Shown in pieces: positions 24,256-33,090 of a stretch of 64,000 nucleotides of DNA. Source of the DNA: Slackia piriformis YIT 12062 (GTDB lineage Bacteria; Actinomycetota; Coriobacteriia; Coriobacteriales; Eggerthellaceae); NCBI RefSeq assembly GCF_000296445.1, contig NZ_JH815198.1, forward strand, positions 1,489,114 to 1,553,113, given 5' to 3'. Within the stretch, counting starts at the first letter, position 1, and each line of letters opens with the position of its first letter. Under the pieces are notes generated by a model. The model worked only from the letters and a program-made list of their open reading frames with translations. It did no database searches and was not told the origin of the DNA. A program made the position numbers and the translations under genes.

Positions 24256-26606
24256 TGCTCCTTTCCATAAGCGAAAACAAGGCGGTCGTTCTTCTGGCGC
24301 TTATCCTCGAAGCGCGGCATGGGCCTGAAAATCTGGAATAACATGCCCGCCAGAACAATTACAGCGAATGCCGTAGCGACGGTAAAGCTGCCCGTGGAGA
24401 AGAACATCCCGAACTGATAAATCATCAGAGCAACAGCATACGCGAACACGGTCATGTACCCGATGGCGAACCAGGTCCATTTGGCAGACGCCATCTGGCG
24501 ACGAATGGTGCCGATGGCGGCAAAGCACGGAGCGCACAGCAGGTTGAACGCGCAGAACGCCATAATCGCCGGGGCGCTACCGCCCATCATGGCGCCGAAC
24601 GCCTCCCACATGCCGGGGTCGGCCTCGCCCGCGTCCCCGAGGCTGGTAATGATGCCTACCGTAGCGACGACGTTCTCTTTAGCGACAAGCCCCGTGACCG
24701 ACGTGGCAACAGATTGCCAATCGCCGAATCCGAGAGGCGCGAAAAGCGGAGCCAGAATGCTTCCAAGCATCGCCATGAAGCTGTACTGGATGTAATCGTC
24801 CATCTCGGAATCAAGCAGGGTGAAAGAACCCTCGTAGAAGCCGAAATTCATCAGGAACCAAATGACAATCGTGGACAGGAAGATGATCGTACCGGCTTTG
24901 ATGATGTAGCTGCGGACGCGCTCCCACATGGCCATCAATACCGAGCGAACCGTAGGAAGGTGATACTGGGGCAGCTCCATGATGAACGGGGTCGCCTCTC
25001 CAGCAAACATCCTCGTCTTGCGCAGCATGATTCCCGAAACAATGATGGCGGCGACGCCCATGAAGTAGAACATCGGCGCGACCCACCACACGTCATCGGA
25101 AACCTGACCGGCCAAAGCACCGAAGACAAGAGCGATGATGGGAAGCTTCGCGCCGCACGGAATCATCGTGGTGGTCATGATGGTCATACGGCGGTCTTTC
25201 TCGTTTTCGATGGTCTTGGTGGCCATGACGGCGGGAACACCGCAGCCCGATGCGATAAGCATGGGGATAAAGCTTTTGCCGGAAAGTCCGAATTTGCGGA
25301 AAATGCGATCCATAATGAAGGCGACGCGCGCCATGTAACCGCACCCCTCGAGGAAGGACAGCATCACGAAGAGGATGACCATCTGGGGAATGAAGCCAAT
25401 AACAGCGCCGACACCGGCCACGATGCCGTCAACGACAAGGCTCTGCAGCCAGGCTGCGCACCCTATGGACTCGAGCGCACCCGAAACGATCGGCGTTAAG
25501 CCGGGAATCCACAAACCGAATGCCGAGGGGTCGGGCTCTTCCTCCGACAGCTGGTCGACAAGGGCGCCGTCACCAGCCGCCTCGGCCTCCGCGATGCTTT
25601 CCTCCCACGAGGCGACCGCCTCCTCGTATGCGGCGCCGCCCGTATAAAGCCATCCATCACCCGAAATGCCGTCATTGGCCCAATCGGTCACAACGCCGCC
25701 TCCCACGGATACGGCAAGGTAATACACGAGCGTCATCACCAGAACGAAAATGGGCAATCCGAGCCAACGGTTTGTAACCACGCGATCGATCTTCTGCGTC
25801 AGCGTCATACCTTTCGCAGATTTCTTCAGGGCGCCGTCGACAATATGAGCTATGGCGTCGTAGCGCTCCGAGGTCATGATGCTTTCCGCGTCATCGTCGA
25901 AATGCTCTTCGGCAAGAGTTCTGACCTTCGAAACGCGATCGAGCGCATCGGGCGGAAGCGAAAGCGCATCGATCGTTCGCTCTTCTCCCTCGAAAACCTT
26001 GATGGCATTCCAACGAAGCAAATGTTTGGGAGAGAACTCCCCGATGCATTCCTCGATTTCGCTCAGAGCATCCTCTACTTCTGCATCAAAGGAGAAGGAC
26101 GGGGTCGCAGGCCGCTTTTCCTTTGCAAGGGAAACGGCGACGTCGACTAAGTGCTCCAAACCTTCGTTTTTCAGCGCACTCGTTTCCACAACAGGACATC
26201 CAAGCTGTTCGGAAAGCTTCTCTGGATAGACGACATTGCCGTTTTTCTTCACAAGATCAGACATGTTCAGGGCGACGACAACGGGCAAGCCCAGGTTGAC
26301 TATCTGCGTGGTCAAATACAGGTTGCGTTCAAGGTTCGTTGCATCCACCAGATTGACAATGACATCGGGGCGTTCCTCGATCAGGTAATCCCTACTCACT
26401 ATTTCCTCGGGAGAATACGGAGAGAGGGAGTACACGCCGGGCAGGTCGGTGATGACGATGCTTTTGTCGCCCTTGCAATACCCTTCCTTCTTCTCCACCG
26501 TCACACCCGGCCAATTGCCGACATACTGAGCCGACCCCGTCAAAACGTTGAACATGGTGGTCTTGCCGCAATTGGGATTGCCCGCAAGCGCTATTCGTAT
26601 CTGCAT
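24252..26606 (-). CDS. feoB: Ferrous iron transport protein B
   Basis: A 784-residue Fe2+ transporter. The N-terminal G domain has GNPNCGKTTMFN (G1), the T of WPGVTVEKKEG (G2), DLPGVYSLSPYS (G3) and NMSD (G4), followed by the GDI-like helical domain. About nine to ten membrane helices follow in two Gate-type halves (ASGCGVPAVMATKTIENEKD and TMIPCGAKLPI carry the conserved Cys residues). Between the first and second helix is an acidic, low-complexity loop of about 60 residues. The start ATG at 26606 has AAAGGGA upstream. It lies in an operon with two feoA genes before and a Cys-rich gene after. Confidence 0.97.
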   Translation of the reverse strand: MQIRIALAGNPNCGKTTMFNVLTGSAQYVGNWPGVTVEKKEGYCKGDKSIVITDLPGVYSLSPYSPEEIVSRDYLIEERPDVIVNLVDATNLERNLYLTTQIVNLGLPVVVALNMSDLVKKNGNVVYPEKLSEQLGCPVVETSALKNEGLEHLVDVAVSLAKEKRPATPSFSFDAEVEDALSEIEECIGEFSPKHLLRWNAIKVFEGEERTIDALSLPPDALDRVSKVRTLAEEHFDDDAESIMTSERYDAIAHIVDGALKKSAKGMTLTQKIDRVVTNRWLGLPIFVLVMTLVYYLAVSVGGGVVTDWANDGISGDGWLYTGGAAYEEAVASWEESIAEAEAAGDGALVDQLSEEEPDPSAFGLWIPGLTPIVSGALESIGCAAWLQSLVVDGIVAGVGAVIGFIPQMVILFVMLSFLEGCGYMARVAFIMDRIFRKFGLSGKSFIPMLIASGCGVPAVMATKTIENEKDRRMTIMTTTMIPCGAKLPIIALVFGALAGQVSDDVWWVAPMFYFMGVAAIIVSGIMLRKTRMFAGEATPFIMELPQYHLPTVRSVLMAMWERVRSYIIKAGTIIFLSTIVIWFLMNFGFYEGSFTLLDSEMDDYIQYSFMAMLGSILAPLFAPLGFGDWQSVATSVTGLVAKENVVATVGIITSLGDAGEADPGMWEAFGAMMGGSAPAIMAFCAFNLLCAPCFAAIGTIRRQMASAKWTWFAIGYMTVFAYAVALMIYQFGMFFSTGSFTVATAFAVIVLAGMLFQIFRPMPRFEDKRQKNDRLVFAYGKEQ

Positions 26607-26623
26607 GCTTTGTCCCTTTCTTT

Positions 26624-26643
26624 AAGTTGCTCTTAGCTAACTT
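26624..26643 (+). promoter_or_regulatory. Candidate metal-regulator site in front of feoB
   Basis: AAGTTGCTCTTAGCTAACTT contains the palindrome TTAGCTAA, which resembles the core of DtxR/IdeR operators. It matches at 15 of 20 positions a site in front of the first feoA gene (27635-27654, opposite strand). Binding is inferred from the shared sequence and position. Confidence 0.35.
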
Positions 26644-26753
26644 ATGTCTTGAAAAAATGCCACATCCGTGGCTAGCGGGTCGGCGAATGTGCTTTCTACG
26701 AAATATGCATCCGCCAATAAACCCGAAAGTGAAAACGCTATGCGATACGCCCT

Positions 26754-26999
26754 CTACGCGATACGCTCTACAAGCACGTTCTCCGCCTCGCTTTTCCGAA
26801 GCGACAACTCATACCCCCGCACGGTGACCTCCAGCGGATCGCCCAGCGGAGCAACCTTTCGAACGAAGACTTCAACGCCCTTCGTGATTCCCATATCCAT
26901 GATGTGGCGTTTGACGGCGCCTTCCCCCGAAAGCTTCTTCACACGGGCGCGTTCGCCAACCGGCACGTCGCGCAACGTCATCGTCTGTCCCTGCTCCAT
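26754..26999 (-). CDS. feoA: FeoA domain protein (short form)
   Basis: An 81-residue protein, nearly all of it one FeoA (SH3-like) domain: MTLRDVPVGERARVKKL, then HIMDMGITKGVEVFVRKVAP and the final strand LEVTVRGYELSLRKSEAENV. FeoA assists FeoB at the cytoplasmic face of the membrane. The ATG at 26999 has AAGGGAACG upstream; an ATG at 27032 with a similar site would add 11 residues. It lies between the longer feoA and feoB. Confidence 0.93.
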   Translation of the reverse strand: MEQGQTMTLRDVPVGERARVKKLSGEGAVKRHIMDMGITKGVEVFVRKVAPLGDPLEVTVRGYELSLRKSEAENVLVERIA

Positions 27000-27163
27000 C
27001 TTCGTTCCCTTCTTTTCGTGCGGGCCGCTCATGCAACCCTTCTACCAACCGCATCCAAAACACCTTCGCGCCTCAAACAAACGCAGCGCGTCCGTTTCCG
27101 TGAAAAACAATCGCTCTCGGTAATCGTCGATTCCCAACTCGTCAAACGCAGCGCCCCTCCGCG

Positions 27164-27568
27164 CTAGAGAGACATCTTTATCTTCAGCGCCACATGACGG
27201 TCCAAAGCGACCTGCGCCCCTTTGACCTCGACGATGAGATTTCCCGCCGTCTCGCTCACAACCTTTACGAAAGCACCCTCGACAAAGCCAAGGTTTTCCA
27301 GGTGGTGATGCATTTGCTCGCTTCCGCATACCTTCTCGATTCGGGCCTTATTGCCCGCACCCACGAATGCGAGCGGCAGCGAAGACGCCGCCTTGCGCCC
27401 AACAGCCCGTTCTTCGCCCCGCTCGGAGGAAAGATCCAAAACGTCCGCAGATGCTTCTGGGCGCCGAGAAACCGGACCGGACGCCTCTTTCGATTCCGCA
27501 TCCGCACGAAACCTCGGCTTTGAGGCGCGCAGGGAGAAAATGGCATTTCTCGCGGCAGCAATTCCCAT
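27164..27568 (-). CDS. feoA: FeoA domain protein with N-terminal extension
   Basis: A 134-residue protein. The C-terminal 75 residues form a FeoA domain (LPLAFVGAGNKARIEKVCGS, HLENLGFVEGAFVKVVSE, VEVKGAQVALDRHVALKI). The first 55-60 residues are Ala/Ser/Arg/Glu-rich and look disordered. The start ATG at 27568 is chosen because the next upstream codons lack a ribosome site; GGAAG lies slightly far away. It is the first gene of the feo operon. Two FeoA proteins next to FeoB suggest a hetero-oligomeric complex (inference). Confidence 0.88.
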   Translation of the reverse strand: MGIAAARNAIFSLRASKPRFRADAESKEASGPVSRRPEASADVLDLSSERGEERAVGRKAASSLPLAFVGAGNKARIEKVCGSEQMHHHLENLGFVEGAFVKVVSETAGNLIVEVKGAQVALDRHVALKIKMSL

Positions 27569-27634
27569 GTTTCTTTCACTTCCTAATGTAAGACGAAGAT
27601 AACAATACGACACTGTACCACTTCATCGGAAGAA

Positions 27635-27654
27635 AAGAAAGCCTAGAGTAACTT
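27635..27654 (-). promoter_or_regulatory. Candidate metal-regulator site in front of the feo operon
   Basis: On the minus strand AAGTTACTCTAGGCTTTCTT lies 67 bases before the first feoA start and matches the feoB-proximal site at 15 of 20 positions. It may be an operator for the DtxR-family protein at 23.4 kb. Confidence 0.35.
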
Positions 27655-27771
27655 TTAATGAATCCTTAATACGACACCGTCTTGCAGGAACCGCTGAGGG
27701 TGCGGCGCCGAAAGCGAAGGGAAACGGGAGCTCCGAAACGCAGGGCGGCACCCAGGAACAATTCTGAAAGA

Positions 27772-28449
27772 CTATGCGACAGAAATAGTGACGCAGCATG
27801 CAGCACGCTCTTGCCCCGATGCAGGGCCGCCCTCGCCAGAACACCCTTCGAACGAAACGAGATCCGCCTCTCGACCGTCGCTCGCCCCAACAACAGCGAC
27901 ACCATCCTTATTTTTCGCGACACCGTCTCGCGCAACCCATTCGCTTTCCTCATCGGTTTTCCCGACGACGGTCAGCATGGGGATTCCCACGGCATGCCGC
28001 AAAAACCCGCAACTCGTTTCCGCATTGCGGCCCGAGCATGCCTTGCCAGAATCGAGTTCTATCCTTATCGTTACCTCCCTTCTCTCTTTCCCTAACCCTG
28101 AGGCCTCCTCCGCCGATTCGCCGATCGAACCTTCCCCACTTTTGACGCGCTCTTCCAGCGGAGATGGCAGCGCGCGTCTATCCAGCAGACGACCCGAATC
28201 GTCGCATGACTTCTCGATTCCCGTTCTTCGGTCAGGCGCGCAATCGAATTCGAGGCGCTCCTCTATATCCAAGTCTTGCTCGGTATCCCGATCTCGTTCG
28301 AAAAACGAGCCTTTCTGGTCGCTTGCTGCCGCAGCGGCCTGGCCGTTCGTCGCTGCAGCGGCGAAATGCTTGCTGAAATCATGAAGACACCCGTAGCAAA
28401 GCTCCATATCATCAAAACAACGGGCGCTACAGGTCGGACATATTTTCAT
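27772..28449 (-). CDS. Zinc-ribbon protein of unknown function at the end of the Tad operon
   Basis: A 225-residue protein. The N-terminus has a four-Cys zinc ribbon (CPTCSARCFDDMELCYGC). The rest is rich in charged and small residues, with no membrane segment and no domain I recognise. It starts with an ATG at 28449 behind a perfect GGAAGGAG ribosome site and overlaps the DUF192 gene by 23 bases in another frame, which supports that it is translated. It is the last gene of the pilus operon. The role is unknown; zinc ribbons of this type often sit at the start of regulatory or assembly proteins. Confidence 0.65.
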   Translation of the reverse strand: MKICPTCSARCFDDMELCYGCLHDFSKHFAAAATNGQAAAAASDQKGSFFERDRDTEQDLDIEERLEFDCAPDRRTGIEKSCDDSGRLLDRRALPSPLEERVKSGEGSIGESAEEASGLGKERREVTIRIELDSGKACSGRNAETSCGFLRHAVGIPMLTVVGKTDEESEWVARDGVAKNKDGVAVVGASDGREADLVSFEGCSGEGGPASGQERAACCVTISVA

Positions 28450-28816
28450 GGTCTTCTCCTTCCAACCCCTGTTCTAAAGACTCCGATGACGGAAGGGCAA
28501 GCGCCCTATCACCTATTTCGTACCATTTTCCTGGCCTTGACGCCCTTTCGATTGTCAGCTTCGCGCGAATGCACCTCAAGCGCCTCCCGGGAGGAACGCT
28601 TCGATGAACGCCCACGACGACCCCTCCCTTATCGACGAAGGCGACATCGACAGCCTCGGCCATGCCCACAGTGTGGATGTCGCGGCAGGGCGCAAGAACG
28701 ACCGTCGTTCCCGCCCGAAGCGCCGGGTCTTTCAGCCCCCTCATCCGCTCAAACAAGCCCGTCAGGATTGCGAAACCCCTCTGACAATCCAGCATCAATT
28801 CCTTATTACGAGTCAT
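28427..28816 (-). CDS. DUF192 family protein in the Tad operon
   Basis: A 129-residue protein matching DUF192 (COG1430): TVVLAPCRDIHTVGMAEAVDVAFVD, then GVVVGVHRSVPPGRRLRC. DUF192 proteins are small beta-rich domains, often secreted; this one has no signal peptide. The ATG at 28816 overlaps the stop of the upstream TadE-like gene (TGATG). The family appears next to Tad genes in other actinobacteria, which suggests a link to pilus assembly, but its job is not known. Confidence 0.75.
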   Translation of the reverse strand: MTRNKELMLDCQRGFAILTGLFERMRGLKDPALRAGTTVVLAPCRDIHTVGMAEAVDVAFVDKGGVVVGVHRSVPPGRRLRCIRAKLTIERASRPGKWYEIGDRALALPSSESLEQGLEGEDHENMSDL

Positions 28817-29295
28817 CACGCCACCACTCCTTTTCTATACGGACTCACCGTAAAACCGATTTCGTGCGTCAAAGCCGGAACTCGCGCCCCGAACACCGTC
28901 GCCCCCGATAGAAACGGAGGCCTGTACGATGCCGTTGCCCTATACCGGATATGTCCCATAGCCCTGTTTTCGGCCACAACACTCACTTCAATGTGGTCTT
29001 TATTCAGACGTTCTACGACGCGCGCCCTGACTTCAGTGGCTCCCGAGTCTTCCCGCCCGTCATCGGCCTGCATGCAAACCGCCTCGCGCACAATCTGGTC
29101 GAAAGCCGCACAATCCCCCGCAAACACCAGAGCATTCGCCACAATGAACGCAATAACGGCCACAACCGGAAAGACAAAAGCGCACTCGACGGCCATTTGA
29201 CCGCGACAATGCCACCGATGCCTCTGCATTTTCTCCGCCCCCTGCTCCACCGAAACCCGTTCACGCGCATGCGCCAAACAGCCCATTGACATCAT
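28816..29295 (-). CDS. TadE-like pseudopilin (second copy)
   Basis: A 159-residue protein with the TadE-type N-terminus: a short basic stretch, then CRGQMAVECAFVFPVVAVIA, the conserved Glu at position 5 of the hydrophobic helix, and a soluble C-terminal part. TadE-like pseudopilins prime or regulate Flp pilus assembly. It begins with ATG at 29295 behind GGGGGAGG and ends with a TGATG overlap with the DUF192 gene. It lacks the length of TadF/G. Confidence 0.75.
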   Translation of the reverse strand: MMSMGCLAHARERVSVEQGAEKMQRHRWHCRGQMAVECAFVFPVVAVIAFIVANALVFAGDCAAFDQIVREAVCMQADDGREDSGATEVRARVVERLNKDHIEVSVVAENRAMGHIRYRATASYRPPFLSGATVFGARVPALTHEIGFTVSPYRKGVVA

Positions 29296-29403
29296 GCCTC
29301 CCCCAATCTTCGAAGACGCTCCGCCTACGCTCCAAGCCCATTCGAACATCCCCTTTTCGCGAATCACGCATAGAAAGACGCCCGCCACTGGACAAGAACC
29401 GCC

Positions 29404-31275
29404 TCATCCTCCTTTTGCGGCAAGAATAGCCTGGGCGATGACCCCGTCCCCCCGCTGCGCGACATGGACGGTATTCGAGACGAACGGTTTCGCCGACAAC
29501 GTATTGGCAGGCTCAAGCCCCGCAGATTCGATTCCGTCCTTCAAGGCGCCGGACGCCCACGTACCCAAGCCCGTTGACCCGATGAGCGGAATGCTGCCAA
29601 TGAGCTTCTCCACGGCGCCGAGCAATCCGTCGGTACCTGCCGCGTATGCCTCGAGCATGGAATTCCAAAGCGACAGCACCGCAGGAGCAGCGTCCGACAG
29701 AGGAGGGCCCACTTCATCCGCAATGCCGTCAAGAAGAGATGAAAGCACGTCTTCTTCCTGGTCTTCGGCAAGAACCGCCGCAGAGACGGCAGCGAACGAG
29801 CCCGTCTGCTGCACGACGGAAACGAAAGGGACATCGCCTTCTTTTTCGGCATCGAACGCAATCGCCGCTAAAGCGCCGAATCTTCCAGGCGGATACGCCT
29901 CTATCCTGCTTCCCGCAAGCTCTCCAAGAGCCTCTGATATCTTGTCGAAAACTCCCTGCGCTCCTTCTTTGGCCTCATGCTCCGCGACGAAAGCCTCTCC
30001 CGCCGCCTCTTCGTAATCCCGAGCAGCTTTCGCCACCTTTTCGTAGTGGTATTCGAAGCCGTTTTCTATCGACGTCGATGCGGCTGCAACCTTCCCAAGC
30101 GAGACCGCGTCGAAATCGCATGTCGGACACACCCCGTACAAACCTTCATCCTGCTGGGCAAGAGAGCCCAGGCCGCCAGACCCCGCTGCTTCGGGGCAAC
30201 CGCTCCAAGCGTGAAGATTCCCGTTTGCAACCGGATATGCGACTTCGGTATAAAGGCTGGTTTCCTTCATCTCCGACGTATTCGACGGCAACAAGGGAAG
30301 CTCGATATCGGGTGCACTTCCCTCTCCTTCGCGCACATACCCCTTGTCCAGCTCCGCGGAAGCGAATTCGTAGAATCGAACTCTCAGCGCGCTTTTTGCC
30401 TGCTCCTCCAGGCTTTCCCCTTCAGGCGTTTCATGCACGGACCTGAAGCGGTAGTATGCCTTGGCTCTTTCGAGAGCGACGGAGAACGACCACGTATTAA
30501 CGCTGTGAAACATCGGGTTCTCAGACGACGGGAGCATTGCGAGCTTATCCGCCCGCTCGTACATGCAATACCCCGGAGCGTTTCCGCAATCGTGCAGATA
30601 GCCTTCGTTCAAGGCCTCGTCAGCACGATCTTGCGCCTCTGACGCCTTTTGGGCCGCTTCGGTAATCTGGTCGCTTTTATCCTGCGCCTCCTCGGCGGCT
30701 AAACGAGCGGACTGAACATCCCCTATGGATATCTCCTCCCCCGTCGAAGGAACAAGCTCCGCATACGCCACCGCGTTGCCTCCAAGCTCTTCGGCATTTT
30801 CTTGCACAAGGGTCTCCGCCTGAAGAAGAGCGGCGGCAGGCAATGCATCCTGCATTGCCGAGAGCGTCTTTCTGGCGGTTTCGGCAACGTCGTCGCGCTT
30901 CTCGAGAATTCGAGTTCCGGTGTCTATCAGGGTTTTCCCCGCCGAAGCGGCAGGCGGAACGCAGCAGCAGATCGTGCCGACGCCAACAAGCGTAAGCCCC
31001 GTCAACGACATGCTCAGCAATGTCGCATCAGCAACGCGTACGGCTATAACGAACTCGGCCACTTCGTTTTCCGCCGCAAGAGCGGCAGCGTCGGCAACCG
31101 CCTGAACCCCTGCCGCTCTTGAATAGCTGCGCGAGAACCACGCGCAAAAAAACGCGAGCGAGCAAGCCGCCAGAATCGCGCAAGCGGCCCCGAGCGTCGT
31201 ATACCCCGATTCGCCCCGAAACCATTCGGTCGGATACCGTCTTGTCCCGTTTTCTTTCACGCGCCCCCTTGTCAC
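29404..31275 (-). CDS. TadG-like pilus assembly protein
   Basis: A 623-residue protein with one N-terminal membrane helix (LGAACAILAACSLAFFCAW) and the Flp/TadG-type sequence AGVQAVADAAALAAENEVAE, in which small residues follow the helix. The large exterior part has a Glu/Ala-rich coiled-coil-like stretch (AARLAAEEAQDKSDQITEAA) and several Cys pairs (HDCGNAPGYC, GVCPTCDF), which suggests disulphides outside the membrane. It is the largest gene of the operon. The GTG start at 31275 is preceded by GAAGGGAAGGGGG. Confidence 0.72.
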   Translation of the reverse strand: MTRGRVKENGTRRYPTEWFRGESGYTTLGAACAILAACSLAFFCAWFSRSYSRAAGVQAVADAAALAAENEVAEFVIAVRVADATLLSMSLTGLTLVGVGTICCCVPPAASAGKTLIDTGTRILEKRDDVAETARKTLSAMQDALPAAALLQAETLVQENAEELGGNAVAYAELVPSTGEEISIGDVQSARLAAEEAQDKSDQITEAAQKASEAQDRADEALNEGYLHDCGNAPGYCMYERADKLAMLPSSENPMFHSVNTWSFSVALERAKAYYRFRSVHETPEGESLEEQAKSALRVRFYEFASAELDKGYVREGEGSAPDIELPLLPSNTSEMKETSLYTEVAYPVANGNLHAWSGCPEAAGSGGLGSLAQQDEGLYGVCPTCDFDAVSLGKVAAASTSIENGFEYHYEKVAKAARDYEEAAGEAFVAEHEAKEGAQGVFDKISEALGELAGSRIEAYPPGRFGALAAIAFDAEKEGDVPFVSVVQQTGSFAAVSAAVLAEDQEEDVLSSLLDGIADEVGPPLSDAAPAVLSLWNSMLEAYAAGTDGLLGAVEKLIGSIPLIGSTGLGTWASGALKDGIESAGLEPANTLSAKPFVSNTVHVAQRGDGVIAQAILAAKGG

Positions 31276-31296
31276 GTCGGCACCCCCTTCCCTTCT

Positions 31297-31803
31297 TCAC
31301 GCCTTTTCTTCCCATCTGCTCGACCACGCAGACGGATCTACACCGAATTCGGAACCAACGAGCCAATCGTCGTGCGGCGACATTTCCGCACGAACTTTCT
31401 GGCGGTACAGCCCCGTCCCGTCCGTAAGCCCGAGAAACCCCATTGCCGCGCCCACGAGCGGAAGCGGACGCAATCCGTGCTCGATACGGACGCGGACGTA
31501 TTCAGACCCCTCGCCCCCTTCGACCTCGATTTCCCACTCGCCCCCATGAAACACATCAACCTGCGGAATTGCGTCCAAACGACGCTCGATGTATTCCCGA
31601 GAAGCGCTCGCGTCGTCAGGGTGCAGCGTCTTCAGAAGCCGACACGCCTCAAACGCAGCCGACTCCATGACCATTCGGTCGTAAAGAACAATCGCAGGCT
31701 GGACGAGCATCAAGACCCCCAGAAGAACGACAGGGGCCAAAAAGGCGGCCTCGACCGTAGCCTGGCCCGCATCCGAACTCTTTCGAATTCCCCTTCCGCG
31801 CAT
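31297..31803 (-). CDS. tadE: TadE-like pseudopilin
   Basis: A 168-residue protein with the TadE motif SDAGQATVEAAFLAPVVLLG: a Gly, the invariant Glu and a hydrophobic helix, preceded by a basic N-terminus. The C-terminal soluble domain is acidic. Its ATG at 31803 has a GGAGG site. It sits between the second pilin gene and tadG-like gene, as in other tad loci. Confidence 0.85.
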   Translation of the reverse strand: MRGRGIRKSSDAGQATVEAAFLAPVVLLGVLMLVQPAIVLYDRMVMESAAFEACRLLKTLHPDDASASREYIERRLDAIPQVDVFHGGEWEIEVEGGEGSEYVRVRIEHGLRPLPLVGAAMGFLGLTDGTGLYRQKVRAEMSPHDDWLVGSEFGVDPSAWSSRWEEKA

Positions 31804-31818
31804 ATCAGCCTCCGATGA

Positions 31819-32025
31819 TCAGAACAACAATACGTCGGACACACCCCAGGGAATGCGATGGGTCAAAGCCTCCGCCGCATCTTGCGCGAAGTTTCCCTCC
31901 GAGACGAAATGCCACAAGACTCCCAGTGCGATCGCCACGGCAAGAAACGCAATGATTGCCAGCGCATACTCGACGCTTCCCTGCCCCTCTCGCCGAAAGC
32001 GACGCTGCTCAACATTGCAACCCAT
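31819..32025 (-). CDS. Flp-like small pilin or pseudopilin
   Basis: A 68-residue protein from the chosen start. The core is RREGQGSVEYALAIIAFLAV, the Flp/DUF4244-type helix with a Glu-Tyr pair after a processing site (G before QGSVEY), then a short soluble tail. The start is uncertain: ATG at 32025 is chosen for length, but its ribosome site (AGG) is weak, and ATG at 32094 would start inside the preceding flp gene. It is a plausible minor pilin. Confidence 0.62.
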   Translation of the reverse strand: MGCNVEQRRFRREGQGSVEYALAIIAFLAVAIALGVLWHFVSEGNFAQDAAEALTHRIPWGVSDVLLF

Positions 32026-32074
32026 GCGCCGGCAGGGACCTGGCCCTTGCTCGTTCCGCCGAAAGAACAATCGT

Positions 32075-32353
32075 TCAAAGACCGTTGATTCCATCCGCGA
32101 TAGCATTCCAAAGCTCCTCGATTTTGGGACGGAACAACGTGATGGCGACAATCGCTATCACCACCAAAACGCCCACCAGAATTGCGTATTCCGTCGTACC
32201 CTGCCCCTTCTTGCACGCAAGAAAGCCGTGCATTCTCGCTGCACGACAACGCATGCGTGCGCGCATGCGGTCAAGCGCGTCACGAACGCCTCGCGCGCGC
32301 CCGTTCGCTTCGCTTCCCGCCGCAAAGCATTTGTTAACAACCATGTTTTCCAT
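32075..32353 (-). CDS. flp: Flp type IVb pilin
   Basis: A 92-residue protein. The processing region and helix read KKGQGTTEYAILVGVLVVIA, the classical Flp prepilin pattern with Glu5 and Tyr6 after the cleaved Gly. The leader is long and basic (about 48 residues) compared with the usual 15-25. A prepilin peptidase should cut it, but no such gene is in the window. The ATG at 32353 lies behind a very strong AAGGAG site, fitting the major pilin. Confidence 0.85.
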   Translation of the reverse strand: MENMVVNKCFAAGSEANGRARGVRDALDRMRARMRCRAARMHGFLACKKGQGTTEYAILVGVLVVIAIVAITLFRPKIEELWNAIADGINGL

Positions 32354-32382
32354 CGTCTTCTCCTTGATCCGTCGAATTCCAC

Positions 32383-33054
32383 CTATACGAATTCCAACAA
32401 CACAGGGCCCATGACAACAATGAGCATGGCCGGAAGAATGAGGCCCGCCGTCGGCATGAGCATCTTCACCGGAGCCTTTGCCACCACCTCCTCCATCTGG
32501 GATCGATAGCAGCTTCTTGCCTCGCTTGCCACCGATTCGAAAACCCGCGACATGGGACTTCCATAGCGAAGACAGCGAATAACGTTTCCCACGAACCTCG
32601 TCATCACCGGAACGTCTACCTCTTCGGCCAAGGCTCGCAGGGCCGCATCGCGCGAAACAAGGCCGCTTTCCCAACATGCATGCGCCCGACGGCACTTGCG
32701 CGACAAAACATCGTCGAAACGCTCGCAATACAGCTCGAACGCGCTTTCGAACGAAAGGCCCGCCCGCATCCCCAGCGCAACAGCATCGACCATTTCCGGA
32801 ATATGCCTCTGAATCTCCAGGCGCTCCTTGGTACGCTGTCTTTGGGACAAGGCCGATTTCCCGCGCAAGACTCTTGAGAAACGGCCCGCTTCCTTCGGCG
32901 TCGATTCCACGAAGCGACTGTTGTCGTCATTTCCCGGCAACAGGTGCACCAACTTATCTACACGCTTTCTCTCCTCAAGCCTCTCAAGCACTGCCGCGCA
33001 GACAATCCAGCCGAAAGCCGATGCCCCTATGGTCGCCATTACCATCCAAGCCAC
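32383..33054 (-). CDS. tadC: TadC-like platform protein (type II secretion F domain)
   Basis: A 223-residue membrane protein with the GspF/T2SSF domain: LEIQRHIPEMVDAVALGMRAGLSFESAF, then PVMTRFVGNVIRCLRYGSPM, and a C-terminal pair of helices (LPTAGLILPAMLIVVMGPVLL). It forms the inner-membrane platform with TadB. The GTG start at 33054 follows GGGGAGG by six bases. Confidence 0.87.
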   Translation of the reverse strand: MAWMVMATIGASAFGWIVCAAVLERLEERKRVDKLVHLLPGNDDNSRFVESTPKEAGRFSRVLRGKSALSQRQRTKERLEIQRHIPEMVDAVALGMRAGLSFESAFELYCERFDDVLSRKCRRAHACWESGLVSRDAALRALAEEVDVPVMTRFVGNVIRCLRYGSPMSRVFESVASEARSCYRSQMEEVVAKAPVKMLMPTAGLILPAMLIVVMGPVLLEFV

Positions 33055-33090
33055 GCGCCACCTCCCCTCATCGACAAGCCGTTCTTCTCG

